This document shows, in pieces, positions 34,238 through 43,057 of a DNA stretch of 64,000 nt. A model generated the notes under the pieces. The model did not search any database, was not told the DNA's origin, and saw only the letters and a list, made by a program, of their open reading frames with translations. The first letter of the stretch is position 1; every line of letters starts with the position of its first letter. Made by a program: the position numbers and the translations under genes. The DNA is taken from positions 61,073 through 125,072 of the forward strand of contig NZ_VLLA01000014.1 of assembly GCF_007830635.1 (NCBI RefSeq). The letters are read 5' to 3'. This stretch comes from Bradyrhizobium huanghuaihaiense. GTDB taxonomy: Bacteria; Pseudomonadota; Alphaproteobacteria; Rhizobiales; Xanthobacteraceae.

Positions 34238-34546
34238 TCAGATCGGCATCTTCATGATGTCCTCATACGCGGCGATCACGCGGTCGCGGACCGAGACCAG
34301 CGTGGACACCGCCACGTCGGTGTCGGCGACTGCCGTCACCACGTCCATCACGTTGGCCTTGCCGGCGGCCATCGCCACCGTCTGCGCGTCGGACTTGCGG
34401 CCGGATTCCATGACGCTGCCGACGGCGTCTTTCAGCAGCGAGGCGAAGGATTGCCCGCTCGCTTCGCTGCCCTTGCCGGCACCGCTGTTCTCCAGCACCC
34501 GGGCAAGATTGGCATAGGCGTTCGCGGCGATTGTCGGTGATGCCAT
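34238..34546 (-). CDS. fliE: Flagellar hook-basal body protein FliE, 102 aa
   Basis: The C-terminal half carries the FliE signature VMDVVTAVADTDVAVSTLVS followed by VRDRVIAAYEDIMKMPI. The N-terminal half has SFASLLKDAVGSVMESGRKS. It joins the MS ring to the rod. It lies 16 bases after flgC, as in most alphaproteobacterial flgB-flgC-fliE operons. Confidence 0.93.
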   Translation of the reverse strand: MASPTIAANAYANLARVLENSGAGKGSEASGQSFASLLKDAVGSVMESGRKSDAQTVAMAAGKANVMDVVTAVADTDVAVSTLVSVRDRVIAAYEDIMKMPI

Positions 34547-34562
34547 GGCTCAAAGGTCCTGT

Positions 34563-34988
34563 TCAGCTCTTGAGGATGTCGAGTGTGCGCTGGATCATCC
34601 GGCGCGTCGCACTGATGATGTTGAGATTGGCCTCGTAGGACCGCTGCGCATCGCGCATGTCGGTCATCTCGACCACCGAGTTCACGTTGGGAAATTTGAC
34701 GTTGCCGGTTGCGTCTGCCGCCGGATTGTTCGGCTCGTATCTGACGCGGAAGGCGGACTGGTCGGGCTTGATCTTGCCGAGGGTGACGACCTGCGCGTCG
34801 AGGGTGCGGTCGAGCGCGGAGGAAAAGGTCGGAACCTTACGCCGGTAGGGATCGCCGCCCGCGGTCTGCGAGGTCGAATCCGCGTTCGCGATGTTTTCCG
34901 AGATCACCCGCATGCGTCCGGCCTGCGCGCGCAGGCCGGAGGTCGCGATCGCCATCGAGCGGGCAAAGTCGCTGCTGTCATTCGCCAT
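34563..34988 (-). CDS. flgC: Flagellar proximal rod protein FlgC, 141 aa
   Basis: The N-terminal rod motif is ARSMAIATSGLRAQAGRMRV followed by ISENIANADS. The C-terminal coil is MTDMRDAQRSYEANLNIISA. Two adjacent ATGs occur; the second (34988) has the better distance to GGAGA. The protein is exported and polymerises into the proximal rod together with FlgB. Confidence 0.93.
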   Translation of the reverse strand: MANDSSDFARSMAIATSGLRAQAGRMRVISENIANADSTSQTAGGDPYRRKVPTFSSALDRTLDAQVVTLGKIKPDQSAFRVRYEPNNPAADATGNVKFPNVNSVVEMTDMRDAQRSYEANLNIISATRRMIQRTLDILKS

Positions 34989-35027
34989 CATCTGTCTCCG
35001 CTAACTCTGCTGTTCCCGGATCATGCT

Positions 35028-35432
35028 CTAGCCCTTGCCGATCGCGGTCTTGAGCAGATGCAGGCTCTTGGAATAGAGAGAGGTTGCCGCCGCGTAGTCC
35101 ATCTGGTTGCTGGCGGACTTCATCATCTCCTCTTCGAGATTGACGGCGTTGCCCGCGGGGCGTGTTTCAAATCCCGCATTCTTGTTCTGGTCGAATCCGG
35201 AGGCCGCGCCCGACGGCTTCATGTGCGAGGCGCTGGTGACGGCCATCGCCAGCGGGCCCATCGAGCCCGTGACTGCGCCTGATTTGTCGAGCTTCGGCTC
35301 GACCAGGTCGCGCGGCCGGAACTTGGGCGTATCGGAATTGGAGACGTTCTCGGACAGGACGCGCTGGCGCTCCTGATGCCACTGCATCTTGGTACGAAGC
35401 GCCGACAGCACCGGGAGGTCGTTGATGGACAT
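35028..35432 (-). CDS. flgB: Flagellar proximal rod protein FlgB, 134 aa
   Basis: N-terminus MSINDLPVLSALRTKMQWHQ with ERQRVLSENVSNSDTPKFRP, the FlgB-type rod motif; C-terminal helix NQMDYAAATSLYSKSLHLLK. GGAAGGAG lies about 10 bases before the ATG. It is the first gene of the operon. A CtrA-type box lies 65 bases upstream. Confidence 0.93.
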   Translation of the reverse strand: MSINDLPVLSALRTKMQWHQERQRVLSENVSNSDTPKFRPRDLVEPKLDKSGAVTGSMGPLAMAVTSASHMKPSGAASGFDQNKNAGFETRPAGNAVNLEEEMMKSASNQMDYAAATSLYSKSLHLLKTAIGKG

Positions 35433-35473
35433 CGTTGCGGCTCCTTCCGCCGTCGGACCTGTGTCCGAAGCTA

Positions 35474-35486
35474 GGCAGAATTTGCC
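35474..35486. promoter_or_regulatory. ftr-like palindrome upstream of flgB
   Basis: GGCAGAATTTGCC, with arms GGCA/TGCC, resembles the FlbD-binding ftr element of Caulobacter. It is 42 bases upstream of the flgB start. Confidence 0.45.
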
Positions 35487-35496
35487 GCCTGTATGG

Positions 35497-35511
35497 TTAA
35501 CAGGTGGTTAA
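35497..35511. promoter_or_regulatory. CtrA-type box upstream of flgB operon
   Basis: TTAA-CAGGTGG-TTAA is an exact match to the CtrA recognition sequence TTAA-N7-TTAA, 65 bases upstream of flgB. In Caulobacter the class II flagellar promoters, including the fliQR operon, are CtrA dependent. Confidence 0.7.
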
Positions 35512-35667
35512 GGATGCAGCCGGGACATGTTCCGGGGCGGGACACGACCTTGCGATCCCGTGATTCTACGCGTCAAAAAGCGGCATTAACCCAACCGCTT
35601 GGCGGCCCACGCACGGGCCAAGAAGTCGTTTTGGATCGAGCGATTCATAGGTTATTAAGAGTTGGGG

Positions 35668-35684
35668 ACGGCAAAACTTGCCGT
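35668..35684. promoter_or_regulatory. ftr-like perfect palindrome upstream of fliO
   Basis: ACGGCAA-AAC-TTGCCGT has seven perfectly paired positions on each side. It matches the CGGCA/TGCCG form of FlbD sites and lies 96 bases before the fliO start. Confidence 0.6.
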
Positions 35685-35779
35685 GGAACGTTAAGAGATC
35701 GCAGTTTGGGGCATCGTACGCCGGTGGTTGGCGCAGCTGACCACGGGCGCGAGAAAAGCGCCATTTGTCGGGGACAAGT

Positions 35780-36754
35780 ATGCAAGGCAGCCCTATCACC
35801 TTCATCGTCGCGTTCATCGTCGTTCTGGCGTTGATCGGCGTCGCTGCATGGCTGGTTCGCCGATTCGCCGGCAACCGGATCGGCGCCAACACCCAGCGCG
35901 GCCGGATGCCCCGGCTCGCCGTGATCGATGCCGCCGCGGTCGATGGCCGGCGCCGCCTGGTGCTGGTCCGGCGCGACAACGTCGAGCATCTCCTGATGAT
36001 CGGCGGTCCGACCGACATCGTCGTCGAGCCCAACATCGTGCGCGCCGCGCCCGGCCGTGACCAGCTCCCGCAGCGCCCCAACGCCGCCGAACCGCCGCGT
36101 CTCGCCCCCATGCCCGATGCCGGCGCCTGGGCCGACGAAGCGCCACGGCCCGAACTGCTCGATCATCCCGAACCGCAGATGCCCGAGCCGCCGCCGCGGC
36201 CCGCGCGGCCGTCCTTCGCCGACGAAGTGCGCCGGCCCGCACCCGCTTTGGCCGAGCGCCGTGGCGAGCCGGCCCTGCCCGGCTTTCCGCCGGAGCCGAT
36301 GTCGCCGCGTCCCGAGCGCGAGCCGCGGCCAGAGCCGCTGCCGCCGCGCATTGCCCGCAGCGAGCCGCCGCTGATGCCGCGTCCGCCGCGCCAGAGCGAG
36401 CCGGTGAAGGTGCCGCCAGTGCGCGCCGAGCGCGCAGCCGCGCCGCCGCCTCCGCCGGTGCCGCAGGCCGCGCCCGTTCCGCCGCCGGCCCCCGCTACCG
36501 CGGCGCCCTCGAGCGCCGAGCAGAATCTTGCCGAAATGGCGCAGCGGTTAGAGGCTGCCCTGCGCCGCCCGGGCGGCGAACCGGTCGCCCCTCCGGTTGC
36601 ACCGGAACCGCCGGTCGCTCCGGCCCGCGTTGCACGCAGCGAGCCGCCGGCGTCCCCGGCCCCGCCGGTAAAACCCGCCGCGGAGAAGACCAGCTTTGAG
36701 AATCTCGAAGACGAGATGGCCTCACTGCTCGGCCGTCCGAAGCCGTCTTCGTGA
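35780..36754 (+). CDS. fliO: FliO-family flagellar biosynthesis protein, 324 aa
   Basis: One N-terminal membrane span (ITFIVAFIVVLALIGVAAWL) is followed by a FliO-type domain: RMPRLAVIDAAAVDGRRRLV, VLVRRDNVEHLLMIGGPTDI. The remaining two thirds are low-complexity Pro/Arg/Ala sequence, ending with FENLEDEMASLLGRP. FliO helps the FliP ring assemble. The GTGA overlap with fliP supports the identification. The Pro-rich tail is much longer than in enterics. Confidence 0.85.
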   Translation: MQGSPITFIVAFIVVLALIGVAAWLVRRFAGNRIGANTQRGRMPRLAVIDAAAVDGRRRLVLVRRDNVEHLLMIGGPTDIVVEPNIVRAAPGRDQLPQRPNAAEPPRLAPMPDAGAWADEAPRPELLDHPEPQMPEPPPRPARPSFADEVRRPAPALAERRGEPALPGFPPEPMSPRPEREPRPEPLPPRIARSEPPLMPRPPRQSEPVKVPPVRAERAAAPPPPPVPQAAPVPPPAPATAAPSSAEQNLAEMAQRLEAALRRPGGEPVAPPVAPEPPVAPARVARSEPPASPAPPVKPAAEKTSFENLEDEMASLLGRPKPSS

Positions 36755-37503
36755 GGCTGCCGGCCCTCCCGCGTAGAGTTCTTTTTCTTTCTGTCCTGGT
36801 CGGCGCGGCTTCGCTCGCGATGCCCGCGCACGCGCAGGACATCAGCATCAATCTCGGCGGCCAGGGCGGCGGCGTCACCGAGCGCGCGATCCAGCTGATC
36901 GCGCTGCTGACGGTGCTGTCGATCGCGCCGTCGATCCTGATCATGATGACGTCGTTCACGCGCATCGTGGTCGTGCTGTCGCTGCTGCGCACCGCGATGG
37001 GCACGGCGACCGCGCCGCCGAACTCGGTGATCATCGCGCTCGCGATGTTCCTCACCTTCTTCGTGATGGGGCCGGTGCTGCAAAAATCCTATGACGAGGG
37101 CATCCGTCCGCTCGTCGCCAACCAGGTTAGTGTCGAGGACGCGCTCCAGCGTGCCTCCGTCCCCTTGCGCGGCTTCATGCAGAAGAACGTGCGCGAGAAG
37201 GACCTCAAGCTGTTCCTCGACCTGTCCGGCGAGCCGCCGCCGGCCACCCCCGACGACCTCGCGCTGCGTATCCTCGTCCCCGCCTTCATGATCTCAGAGC
37301 TCAAGCGCGCCTTCGAGATCGGCTTCCTCTTGTTCCTGCCCTTCCTGATCATCGACCTCGTCGTCGCCTCGGTGCTGATGTCGATGGGCATGATGATGCT
37401 GCCGCCGGCGACGATCTCGCTGCCGTTCAAGCTGATCTTCTTCGTGCTGGTCGACGGCTGGTCGCTGGTGGCGGGGAGTTTGGTGCAGAGTTACGGAGGG
37501 TGA
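36751..37503 (+). CDS. fliP: Flagellar export protein FliP, 250 aa
   Basis: A signal peptide (VLFLSVLVGAASLAMPAHAQ) is followed by RAIQLIALLTVLSIAPSILI, MMTSFTRIVVVLSLLR, TPDDLALRILVPAFMISELK and MGMMMLPPATISLPFKLIFF, all FliP hallmarks. The GTG start overlaps the fliO stop (GTGA). With FliQ and FliR (encoded on the other strand nearby) it forms the export gate. Confidence 0.95.
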   Translation: MRLPALPRRVLFLSVLVGAASLAMPAHAQDISINLGGQGGGVTERAIQLIALLTVLSIAPSILIMMTSFTRIVVVLSLLRTAMGTATAPPNSVIIALAMFLTFFVMGPVLQKSYDEGIRPLVANQVSVEDALQRASVPLRGFMQKNVREKDLKLFLDLSGEPPPATPDDLALRILVPAFMISELKRAFEIGFLLFLPFLIIDLVVASVLMSMGMMMLPPATISLPFKLIFFVLVDGWSLVAGSLVQSYGG

Positions 37504-37567
37504 GGCGCTTGGGACAACGTCACCGGCGCATCCCCACCGCCTCAACGAGAGCCTTCCTCCCTCTCCC

Positions 37568-37654
37568 CGTCATTGCGAGGAGCCCTTGCGACGAAGCAAT
37601 CCAGACTGCCTCAACGGAAAGATTCTGGATTGCTTCGCTCCGCTCGCAATGACG
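37568..37654. repeat. 80-bp inverted-repeat element, copy 5
   Basis: CGTCATTGCGAGGAGCCCTT ... GCTCCGCTCGCAATGACG, the same left-arm variant as copy 3. It lies just after fliP. Confidence 0.8.
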
Positions 37655-37713
37655 GAGTGTGTGGCGACGCTCAGGGCCGCGCTTGGCGCGGAATGGCTGG
37701 CGACAGGCGCCCC

Positions 37714-37950
37714 CTACCCCTTCACGTCATACTGCTTGCTGAGATGGTCGCCAATCTGGACCAGCATGGCGACGCTTTCGGGGAAGCCGGGCCGGTCCCG
37801 CGTGGCCTGATCGGCGTCGGCGCGGAACTCCCAGCTGTCGCCGTCACGGACGATCGAGATGACGAGGCCGTCAGGGCCGTCCGCGTGGGCCTTCAACTCG
37901 GCCCGCGCCATGGCGATGAGTTCGGCTTCGGTCTTGGCAGGCTTGCTCAT
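37714..37950 (-). CDS. Hypothetical protein, 78 aa
   Basis: Product MSKPAKTEAELIAMARAELK with a helical start, two strands (LVISIVRDGDSWEFRADAD) and a helical end (SVAMLVQIGDHLSKQYDVKG). It resembles small conserved rhizobial proteins of unknown function. It sits between fliP and the large TPR protein but has no obvious flagellar role. Confidence 0.7.
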   Translation of the reverse strand: MSKPAKTEAELIAMARAELKAHADGPDGLVISIVRDGDSWEFRADADQATRDRPGFPESVAMLVQIGDHLSKQYDVKG

Positions 37951-38031
37951 ATCGTCCCTCTCCCGGCATGAAGACGTGCAGGTTGCCGCCTCGCGCGGCA
38001 GCTGTCGAGAGGTCCAGAGGTAGCAGGGTTC

Positions 38032-41000
38032 CTAGCGCGTCATCTTGATCTGCCGCACGGCGGGGATCGTGGGCAGCGAGCCGGTGTGGTCGCTCTCGTC
38101 CCTGGCCTGCGGCGAGGCCGGTGCGCGGGCGGTGGCGTCGGGGAAGCGCTGCTTCATCTCGCGCAGGAAGCCGTCGAGCGTATCGACGCTGGCGGCGAGC
38201 TTGGCGATCTCGGCGAATTCGGCGCTGGAGGCCGCAGCCGGCTTGCTGGCGATGTCGAAGGCGAGACGATCGGCGCTCTCGCTCATCAGCGGCGCGTATT
38301 TCTCGCGGAAGCGCGACAGGCCGATCGAGTCGTCGGCGAGCGCGTAGCCGACGGCGGCGCGGATGATGTCGCTCTTCTCCACCGCGTTGAGCGGCTTGAA
38401 GTCGCGGAAGCGCTCGCCGTAGTACAGCTCGATCTGCTCGGCGGACTCGCGCCAGCGCCGCGCCGCCCAGAAGATGTCGGAGCGCAGGCGGAGCACCTCG
38501 CGCCCGGAGACGTTGGAGACGATGTCGAGCGCGAGATCGTGACGGCCGACGTCGCTCTGCGCGCGCGCTTCGAGCAGCAGGCGCTGCTGCCTGAGCTCGC
38601 CGGAGAGATCGCTGATGCGGCTTGCGCGCAGCGCCGAGATCGCCTTGTCGGGCCTGCGGTTGGCGAGATAGATCATCGACAGGCGCGCGGCAACCTGGGC
38701 GCGGGCGGCGCCTTCGAGGCGGTGGTCGACCTGGTACTGCAGGAGCTCGGCGGCCTGGTCGAGCAGATCGATCGAGGCGAGACGGTCGGCGAGACGCCGG
38801 ATCAGCTCGTCGCCGCGACGGCCGATCGGCGTCAGCTCGCGAAACTCGTAGAACATGCCGAGCGCTTCGACCACCGGCAGCTCGTCGCCCTTGGGACCCA
38901 AGAATATCTGCGTGAACAGCTCGGATGCGAGGTCCTGCGCCTGGCGCGAGGCTTCGGCGTTCGGCTGCAGCCTTGTCGCGGTGCGCGCCGCCGTGAGCGC
39001 GTCACGATAGCGCCCGTTCGCGGCATACAGCTGCGACAGCATCTGCAGCGTCTTGACCTCGATCGCATCACCCCGCCAGGTCATCGACAGCGTCTCGAGC
39101 TCGCGCCGCGCGTCTTCCTTGCCGATCTCGTCGCGCTTCTGACGCAGCGCGACCTCGAGCTGCTTGGCCTCTGCCGCAGCCAGACGATCGCTCGAGGCGA
39201 CCGCGAATTTGTAGTCGTCGAGTGCATCCTTGTCGTGGCCGAGCGCCTCGGCGAGCCGGCCGCGCAACACCGCAAAGCCGGGCGCCGCCTCCGGCGAGAC
39301 GCCGACGACCTCGAGTTCGCTGCGGCGCTTGGAGGCGCCGGCATAGTCCTTCACTTCGAGCGAAGCCCGCATCGCGTCCATGGTCACGATGCGCTGGATG
39401 TCGAGCGGCAGCGAGGCGATGGCGAATTCGACGTTCTTGAACTTCTCGCGCGCGTCCGCCCATTTGCCCTGGCGCGCATAAGCGAGCGCCTTCCACAGCA
39501 GGGAGTCATGGCTGTTGCCGATTACGGGATTGGCGAGGTCCTTCAGGCCTTGCGCCGGCCGGCCGATCAGGATGCTCGCGATCGCGTGCATGATCAGGGC
39601 GCCGCTCTCCTCCTTGTTGAGCGGATCGGCCAGCATCAATTCGGTCACGGCCTTGGCTTCGTGATACATCGCGCGCGACATGTAGAACTGCGCGAGGTCG
39701 AGCCGCGGCAGCGAGCGCTGCGCCGGATCGACCGCGGAGATCGCCATGACCAGATCGCTCTGCCGCGTCCAGAAATTCTCCGACTGCCCCTTGCGCCAGC
39801 CTTCCGGGCTGAAGATCGGGCGCACCGCGGTCGGCGCGCGCTCGGCGGAGATGTCGACCGGCGACAGCGTCAGCCCGCCCTTCTTGCCGAGGATGACCTT
39901 GTCGGAGCCGACCTCGACGCCGACCTCGTCGGAGTTCGGCCGGATCGCGATGCCGTGCGCGGATTCCAGCAGCGAGAGATCGACGAGGTCCTGCCGCTTG
40001 ATGAAGCCGCGCACCGGCCGTTGTGCGGTGACGATGTAGAGCGTGTCGCCGGCATCGGGATCGGTCAGCTTGTGCAGCTGGCCCGGGTTGGCAAAGGGGA
40101 TTGCGATGTTGGCGAGGGCGGGATCGGTGATGTTGCGCGACATCATCAGCGGCAGCGGCGTTGCCTGGATCTTGTCGGCGAGGGTCAACAGCCAGTTGGT
40201 CTCCTTGCCGACCTCCTCGCTCGTCAGCGAGTAGACCAGCGGCCGGGTGAGACGGATGCGCACCGCCTGTCCCTTGTCGAGCGGGATGCGGCCGACCTCC
40301 CCGATCATCGCGCCGCCCTTGGTGCGGATCGCCTCGACGTCGATCGGCTTCGGCGTATCGAACACCAGCCAGATGGTATCGCCACGGCGGAACGCCGCCG
40401 CAGCGGTTGAAACCTGCAGCGGGAACGTGACGCGCAAGCCATCGCTGTCGCGGCGCGCATCGACGCTGGCGACAGCGGGCTGCGGCGGGGCCTCGGCCTT
40501 GGCGGCGTCCTTGGCCGGCTCCTTCGCCGCCTCCTTCACGAGCTCTTTGGGCGTCTCGACGATTGCGGGAACGGCAGGCGCAGCCGGAGCTTCGGCAACA
40601 GGCGCTGGCTTCGCCACTTCCTTAGGCGCTTCCGCGGCGTGCGCAGCCTCGGTCGCGGGAGCCGGCGCCGGCTTCGGTGCTTCGGCGACCGGCACCGCGG
40701 TGGGCACTTCCGGCTTCACTTCGATCTTGGCTTCGCGCGCGATCGTCTCCGATGTCGGCGGCGTAATCTCGCGGCGAGCCTCCTTCGGCTTCTCGGCAGC
40801 CGGCTTTTCCGGCGCAGGCGCCGGTGCATGGCCCGCGGGCTTGGCCTGCGCGATCGCCGCCTCCGGCGTCATGGCCGTCTTGCCCTTGTCCGGCTGGAAG
40901 GAGACGTCGACGACGTAGTTCTTGTCGTCGCGGAAGGAGTGCACGTCGGAATCGCCGATCAGCGCGATCTCGACACTTGTCTGGTCGATGTCGGCCTTCT

Positions 41001-41745
41001 GCTTGATCGAGGCGACGTTCGGCGGCGCGGCGACGACGGCGTCCGCGAGGTCGAAATTGAGGTTGGCGTTGAACATCAGCGTGAGCTTCTGCTCATTGAG
41101 CACGGAGGACACGCCGACGCCGTCAGGCATCTCGAACACGAAGCGCACGAAGGTCGGCTGCACCGAGGCGCGGACACGGATCTGCGGACGCTTCTTGGTC
41201 TCGGCCGCGGCGCGCTGGGCGCGCAAGGCACGTTCGGCGAGACGCGCGCGCTCGGCAAGTTCCTTGACCACGTCCATGGGCAGGCTCGGCGGCGGCCCCT
41301 TCCAGCCCTCCGGCAGGAGGTCGACGAAGGTGCGCTCGCCGGCATTCATGGTGTTGACGGTGACGCGCCGCGCGAGCGACAGACGGATGGCGCCGCCGTC
41401 GGGGTCGCGGCGGGCGGAGTTGACGTAGTCGGGCGCGCCTTCCGGAACGCGGTCGACGGGAACGTCGACGGGACGATCGAAGCGGATGATGAGGATGGAG
41501 CCGGCCGTCGTCACCTCGGATGGAACATCCTCGCCGAGCTTGATGACGAGACGGGCAAAGCCGCCGCCGGCCGAAAAACTGGCCTCGCCGCGGATCGGAT
41601 CGGCGGCTCCGGCTGGCACCGTGAGGCCGATCAGCAAGCAGGCTGCCAGCACCGGCGCCTTGCGGGCATGACGCGACAATCCTCGCACCAACGCGCGGGC
41701 TCGCGACACAAATCCAGCGGCAGCCTCTCGCGCCATTTGCGGCAT
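38032..41745 (-). CDS. Very large periplasmic AMIN/TPR-type protein, 1237 aa
   Basis: A basic leader and hydrophobic segment (APVLAACLLIGLTVPAGA) are followed by beta-rich sequence of AMIN-like character (FARLVIKLGEDVPSEVTTAG, FVRFVFEMPDGVGVSS). Next come a long Ala/Pro/Glu/Lys linker (about 300-430), another beta domain, and a C-terminal helical half with TPR-like repeats (AKAVTELMLADPLNKEESGA, LTAARTATRLQPNAEASRQA). It lies between motE and fliP but behind its own CtrA-type box. A role in flagellar or envelope assembly is inferred. Confidence 0.7.
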   Translation of the reverse strand: MPQMAREAAAGFVSRARALVRGLSRHARKAPVLAACLLIGLTVPAGAADPIRGEASFSAGGGFARLVIKLGEDVPSEVTTAGSILIIRFDRPVDVPVDRVPEGAPDYVNSARRDPDGGAIRLSLARRVTVNTMNAGERTFVDLLPEGWKGPPPSLPMDVVKELAERARLAERALRAQRAAAETKKRPQIRVRASVQPTFVRFVFEMPDGVGVSSVLNEQKLTLMFNANLNFDLADAVVAAPPNVASIKQKADIDQTSVEIALIGDSDVHSFRDDKNYVVDVSFQPDKGKTAMTPEAAIAQAKPAGHAPAPAPEKPAAEKPKEARREITPPTSETIAREAKIEVKPEVPTAVPVAEAPKPAPAPATEAAHAAEAPKEVAKPAPVAEAPAAPAVPAIVETPKELVKEAAKEPAKDAAKAEAPPQPAVASVDARRDSDGLRVTFPLQVSTAAAAFRRGDTIWLVFDTPKPIDVEAIRTKGGAMIGEVGRIPLDKGQAVRIRLTRPLVYSLTSEEVGKETNWLLTLADKIQATPLPLMMSRNITDPALANIAIPFANPGQLHKLTDPDAGDTLYIVTAQRPVRGFIKRQDLVDLSLLESAHGIAIRPNSDEVGVEVGSDKVILGKKGGLTLSPVDISAERAPTAVRPIFSPEGWRKGQSENFWTRQSDLVMAISAVDPAQRSLPRLDLAQFYMSRAMYHEAKAVTELMLADPLNKEESGALIMHAIASILIGRPAQGLKDLANPVIGNSHDSLLWKALAYARQGKWADAREKFKNVEFAIASLPLDIQRIVTMDAMRASLEVKDYAGASKRRSELEVVGVSPEAAPGFAVLRGRLAEALGHDKDALDDYKFAVASSDRLAAAEAKQLEVALRQKRDEIGKEDARRELETLSMTWRGDAIEVKTLQMLSQLYAANGRYRDALTAARTATRLQPNAEASRQAQDLASELFTQIFLGPKGDELPVVEALGMFYEFRELTPIGRRGDELIRRLADRLASIDLLDQAAELLQYQVDHRLEGAARAQVAARLSMIYLANRRPDKAISALRASRISDLSGELRQQRLLLEARAQSDVGRHDLALDIVSNVSGREVLRLRSDIFWAARRWRESAEQIELYYGERFRDFKPLNAVEKSDIIRAAVGYALADDSIGLSRFREKYAPLMSESADRLAFDIASKPAAASSAEFAEIAKLAASVDTLDGFLREMKQRFPDATARAPASPQARDESDHTGSLPTIPAVRQIKMTR

Positions 41746-41814
41746 TTCTTCCGGTTCGGCGGTTCACGCCGGCAACTGGTGCCGGCCCATGCCCTCGAAT
41801 GTAGGTTTTGCCAA

Positions 41815-41829
41815 TTAAGGACTTCTTAA
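41815..41829. promoter_or_regulatory. CtrA-type box upstream of the TPR gene
   Basis: TTAA-GGACTTC-TTAA exactly fits TTAA-N7-TTAA and lies 70 bases upstream of the 1237-aa gene, nearly the same distance as in front of flgB. It falls between motE and this gene, giving the latter its own promoter. Confidence 0.65.
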
Positions 41830-41839
41830 GTATGAGCCC

Positions 41840-42601
41840 TCAATTCGGCTTTTGCGTCGGCTTGCCGTCGATCTTGGGCAGGTCGCCAGCCGAGGCGGAT
41901 TGATCGCCGCCGCCATTGGCACGGCGGGCCATCTCGACCGTGAGCCGCTCGGCGGCCTCCGGCGACATCAGGCCGAGGATGTCCGACATCTTTCGCGGCG
42001 CGATCGCCGAGGCGATCTCGATCAGCACGCCCATCTCCAGCCGGTCGAACACCCGCGCGGCGTCCTTCGGCTTCATGCCCTCATACATGGTGACGAGGCC
42101 CTTCATGCGCTGGGCTTCGGCGGCCTTCTGCTCGGCCTGGGTCGCGGAGATGCGGGTTTCCACCGCCTTCATCTCCTCGACCTTGTTCTCGATGCGCTTC
42201 TCGGCGGATTTGAGCAGGCTTTCGCGGATGTCGATCTCGCGCTGGCGGGCCTCGATCTCCTGGCGGCGCGCCTGCAGGCGCTCGAGGATCGCGCGCTCCG
42301 AGGCCGAGACCTGCGGCTGGCCTTCCTCCACCTTCACCACGGTGCCTTCGGGCTTGGTCTCGGGCGCGGCGGGCTTCGGCGCCTCCTTCGGCGCGCCATG
42401 GGTCGAGCCGGTGATGTCAGGGTCCTCGCGACCGGTCGGGAAGTTCAGATTCTCCTGCGCCCAGGACCTTTTGACCTGTTTCGGCTGGTAGTCGAAGACA
42501 TAGCCGCCATTGATCACGAGGCCCACGACCTTGAGCGCGGCGAGACCTGCGACGGCGACCAGGACGACCGGAATGACGCGGATGTTACGAAAGGACTTCA
42601 T
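41840..42601 (-). CDS. motE: MotE-family flagellar protein, 253 aa
   Basis: One N-terminal span (VIPVVLVAVAGLAALKVVGL), a Pro-rich linker, a coiled coil (about 100-170, ERLQARRQEIEARQREIDIR) and a C-terminal MgtE-N-like domain (GLVTMYEGMKPKDAARVFDR, APRKMSDILGLMSPEAAERL) give the MotE layout. In rhizobia MotE is a periplasmic chaperone for MotC. It follows the DUF6468 gene by 9 bases. Confidence 0.8.
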   Translation of the reverse strand: MKSFRNIRVIPVVLVAVAGLAALKVVGLVINGGYVFDYQPKQVKRSWAQENLNFPTGREDPDITGSTHGAPKEAPKPAAPETKPEGTVVKVEEGQPQVSASERAILERLQARRQEIEARQREIDIRESLLKSAEKRIENKVEEMKAVETRISATQAEQKAAEAQRMKGLVTMYEGMKPKDAARVFDRLEMGVLIEIASAIAPRKMSDILGLMSPEAAERLTVEMARRANGGGDQSASAGDLPKIDGKPTQKPN

Positions 42602-42610
42602 ACCATGGCT

Positions 42611-43057
42611 TTATGCGGCGAGGCCGTTGGACCGCCGGCGCTCCGAGAAGGCTTCGGCTGCAGCCGCCACCGCCTTCGCCGACGACGGCTTGGCTACGGG
42701 CGCGGATACCGTTTCCGGATTGGTGACGGGCCGCGCGGCGATCGCGATCTTGGACAGGCGCCGCACCACGTTGTCGGCTTCGCCGAGCTGCTTGTAGAGC
42801 TGGTCCGACATCTGGGTCGCCGCCGCGAGCTGGCTGCCGAGGTTCTCGTTGACGTCGCGCACGGCGAGCTTCAGCCCGCCGATCGCGCGCTCGGCGATCT
42901 CGGTCGCGGTGATCAGCTCGGCGATGACCGCCTTCAACGAATGCTCGTCCGCCTTCAGCCGCGTCAGGCGCTTGTTCAGCAGGATACAGTAGCCGATCGT
43001 GAGCATCAGCAAGATAGCCACCAGCGTCTCGATCGCCATTCCCAGGGAGTGGTTCAT
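42611..43057 (-). CDS. DUF6468-type membrane protein, 148 aa
   Basis: One span near the N-terminus (MAIETLVAILLMLTIGYCIL) then NKRLTRLKADEHSLKAVIAE and a long helical region with repeated polar/hydrophobic pattern. This is the DUF6468 protein found next to fliM in Bradyrhizobium flagellar operons. Its ATG overlaps the fliM stop by 4 bases. Probably a flagellar accessory factor; role unknown. Confidence 0.75.
   Translation of the reverse strand: MNHSLGMAIETLVAILLMLTIGYCILLNKRLTRLKADEHSLKAVIAELITATEIAERAIGGLKLAVRDVNENLGSQLAAATQMSDQLYKQLGEADNVVRRLSKIAIAARPVTNPETVSAPVAKPSSAKAVAAAAEAFSERRRSNGLAA

Larger units (their letters stand above)
35433..35779. other. Divergent regulatory region between flgB and fliO
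   Basis: There are 347 bases without a gene. It holds a CtrA box (35497-35511), an ftr-like palindrome towards flgB (35474-35486) and a stronger one towards fliO (35668-35684). I see no convincing sigma-54 promoter; a weak GG-N10-GC candidate lies near 35707. Confidence 0.55.

Noticed and set aside
35705..35722. Sigma-54 promoter in front of fliO
   Set aside because: GG-N10-GC spacing exists (TTTGGGGCATCGTACGCC) but the -24 element lacks GCAC; too weak beside the flgF and flgI sites.
38086..40410. 774-codon plus-strand ORF opposite the TPR protein
   Set aside because: Rich in Arg/Gly/Asp with no start site or family features; the minus-strand gene has signal peptide, domain pattern and a promoter box.
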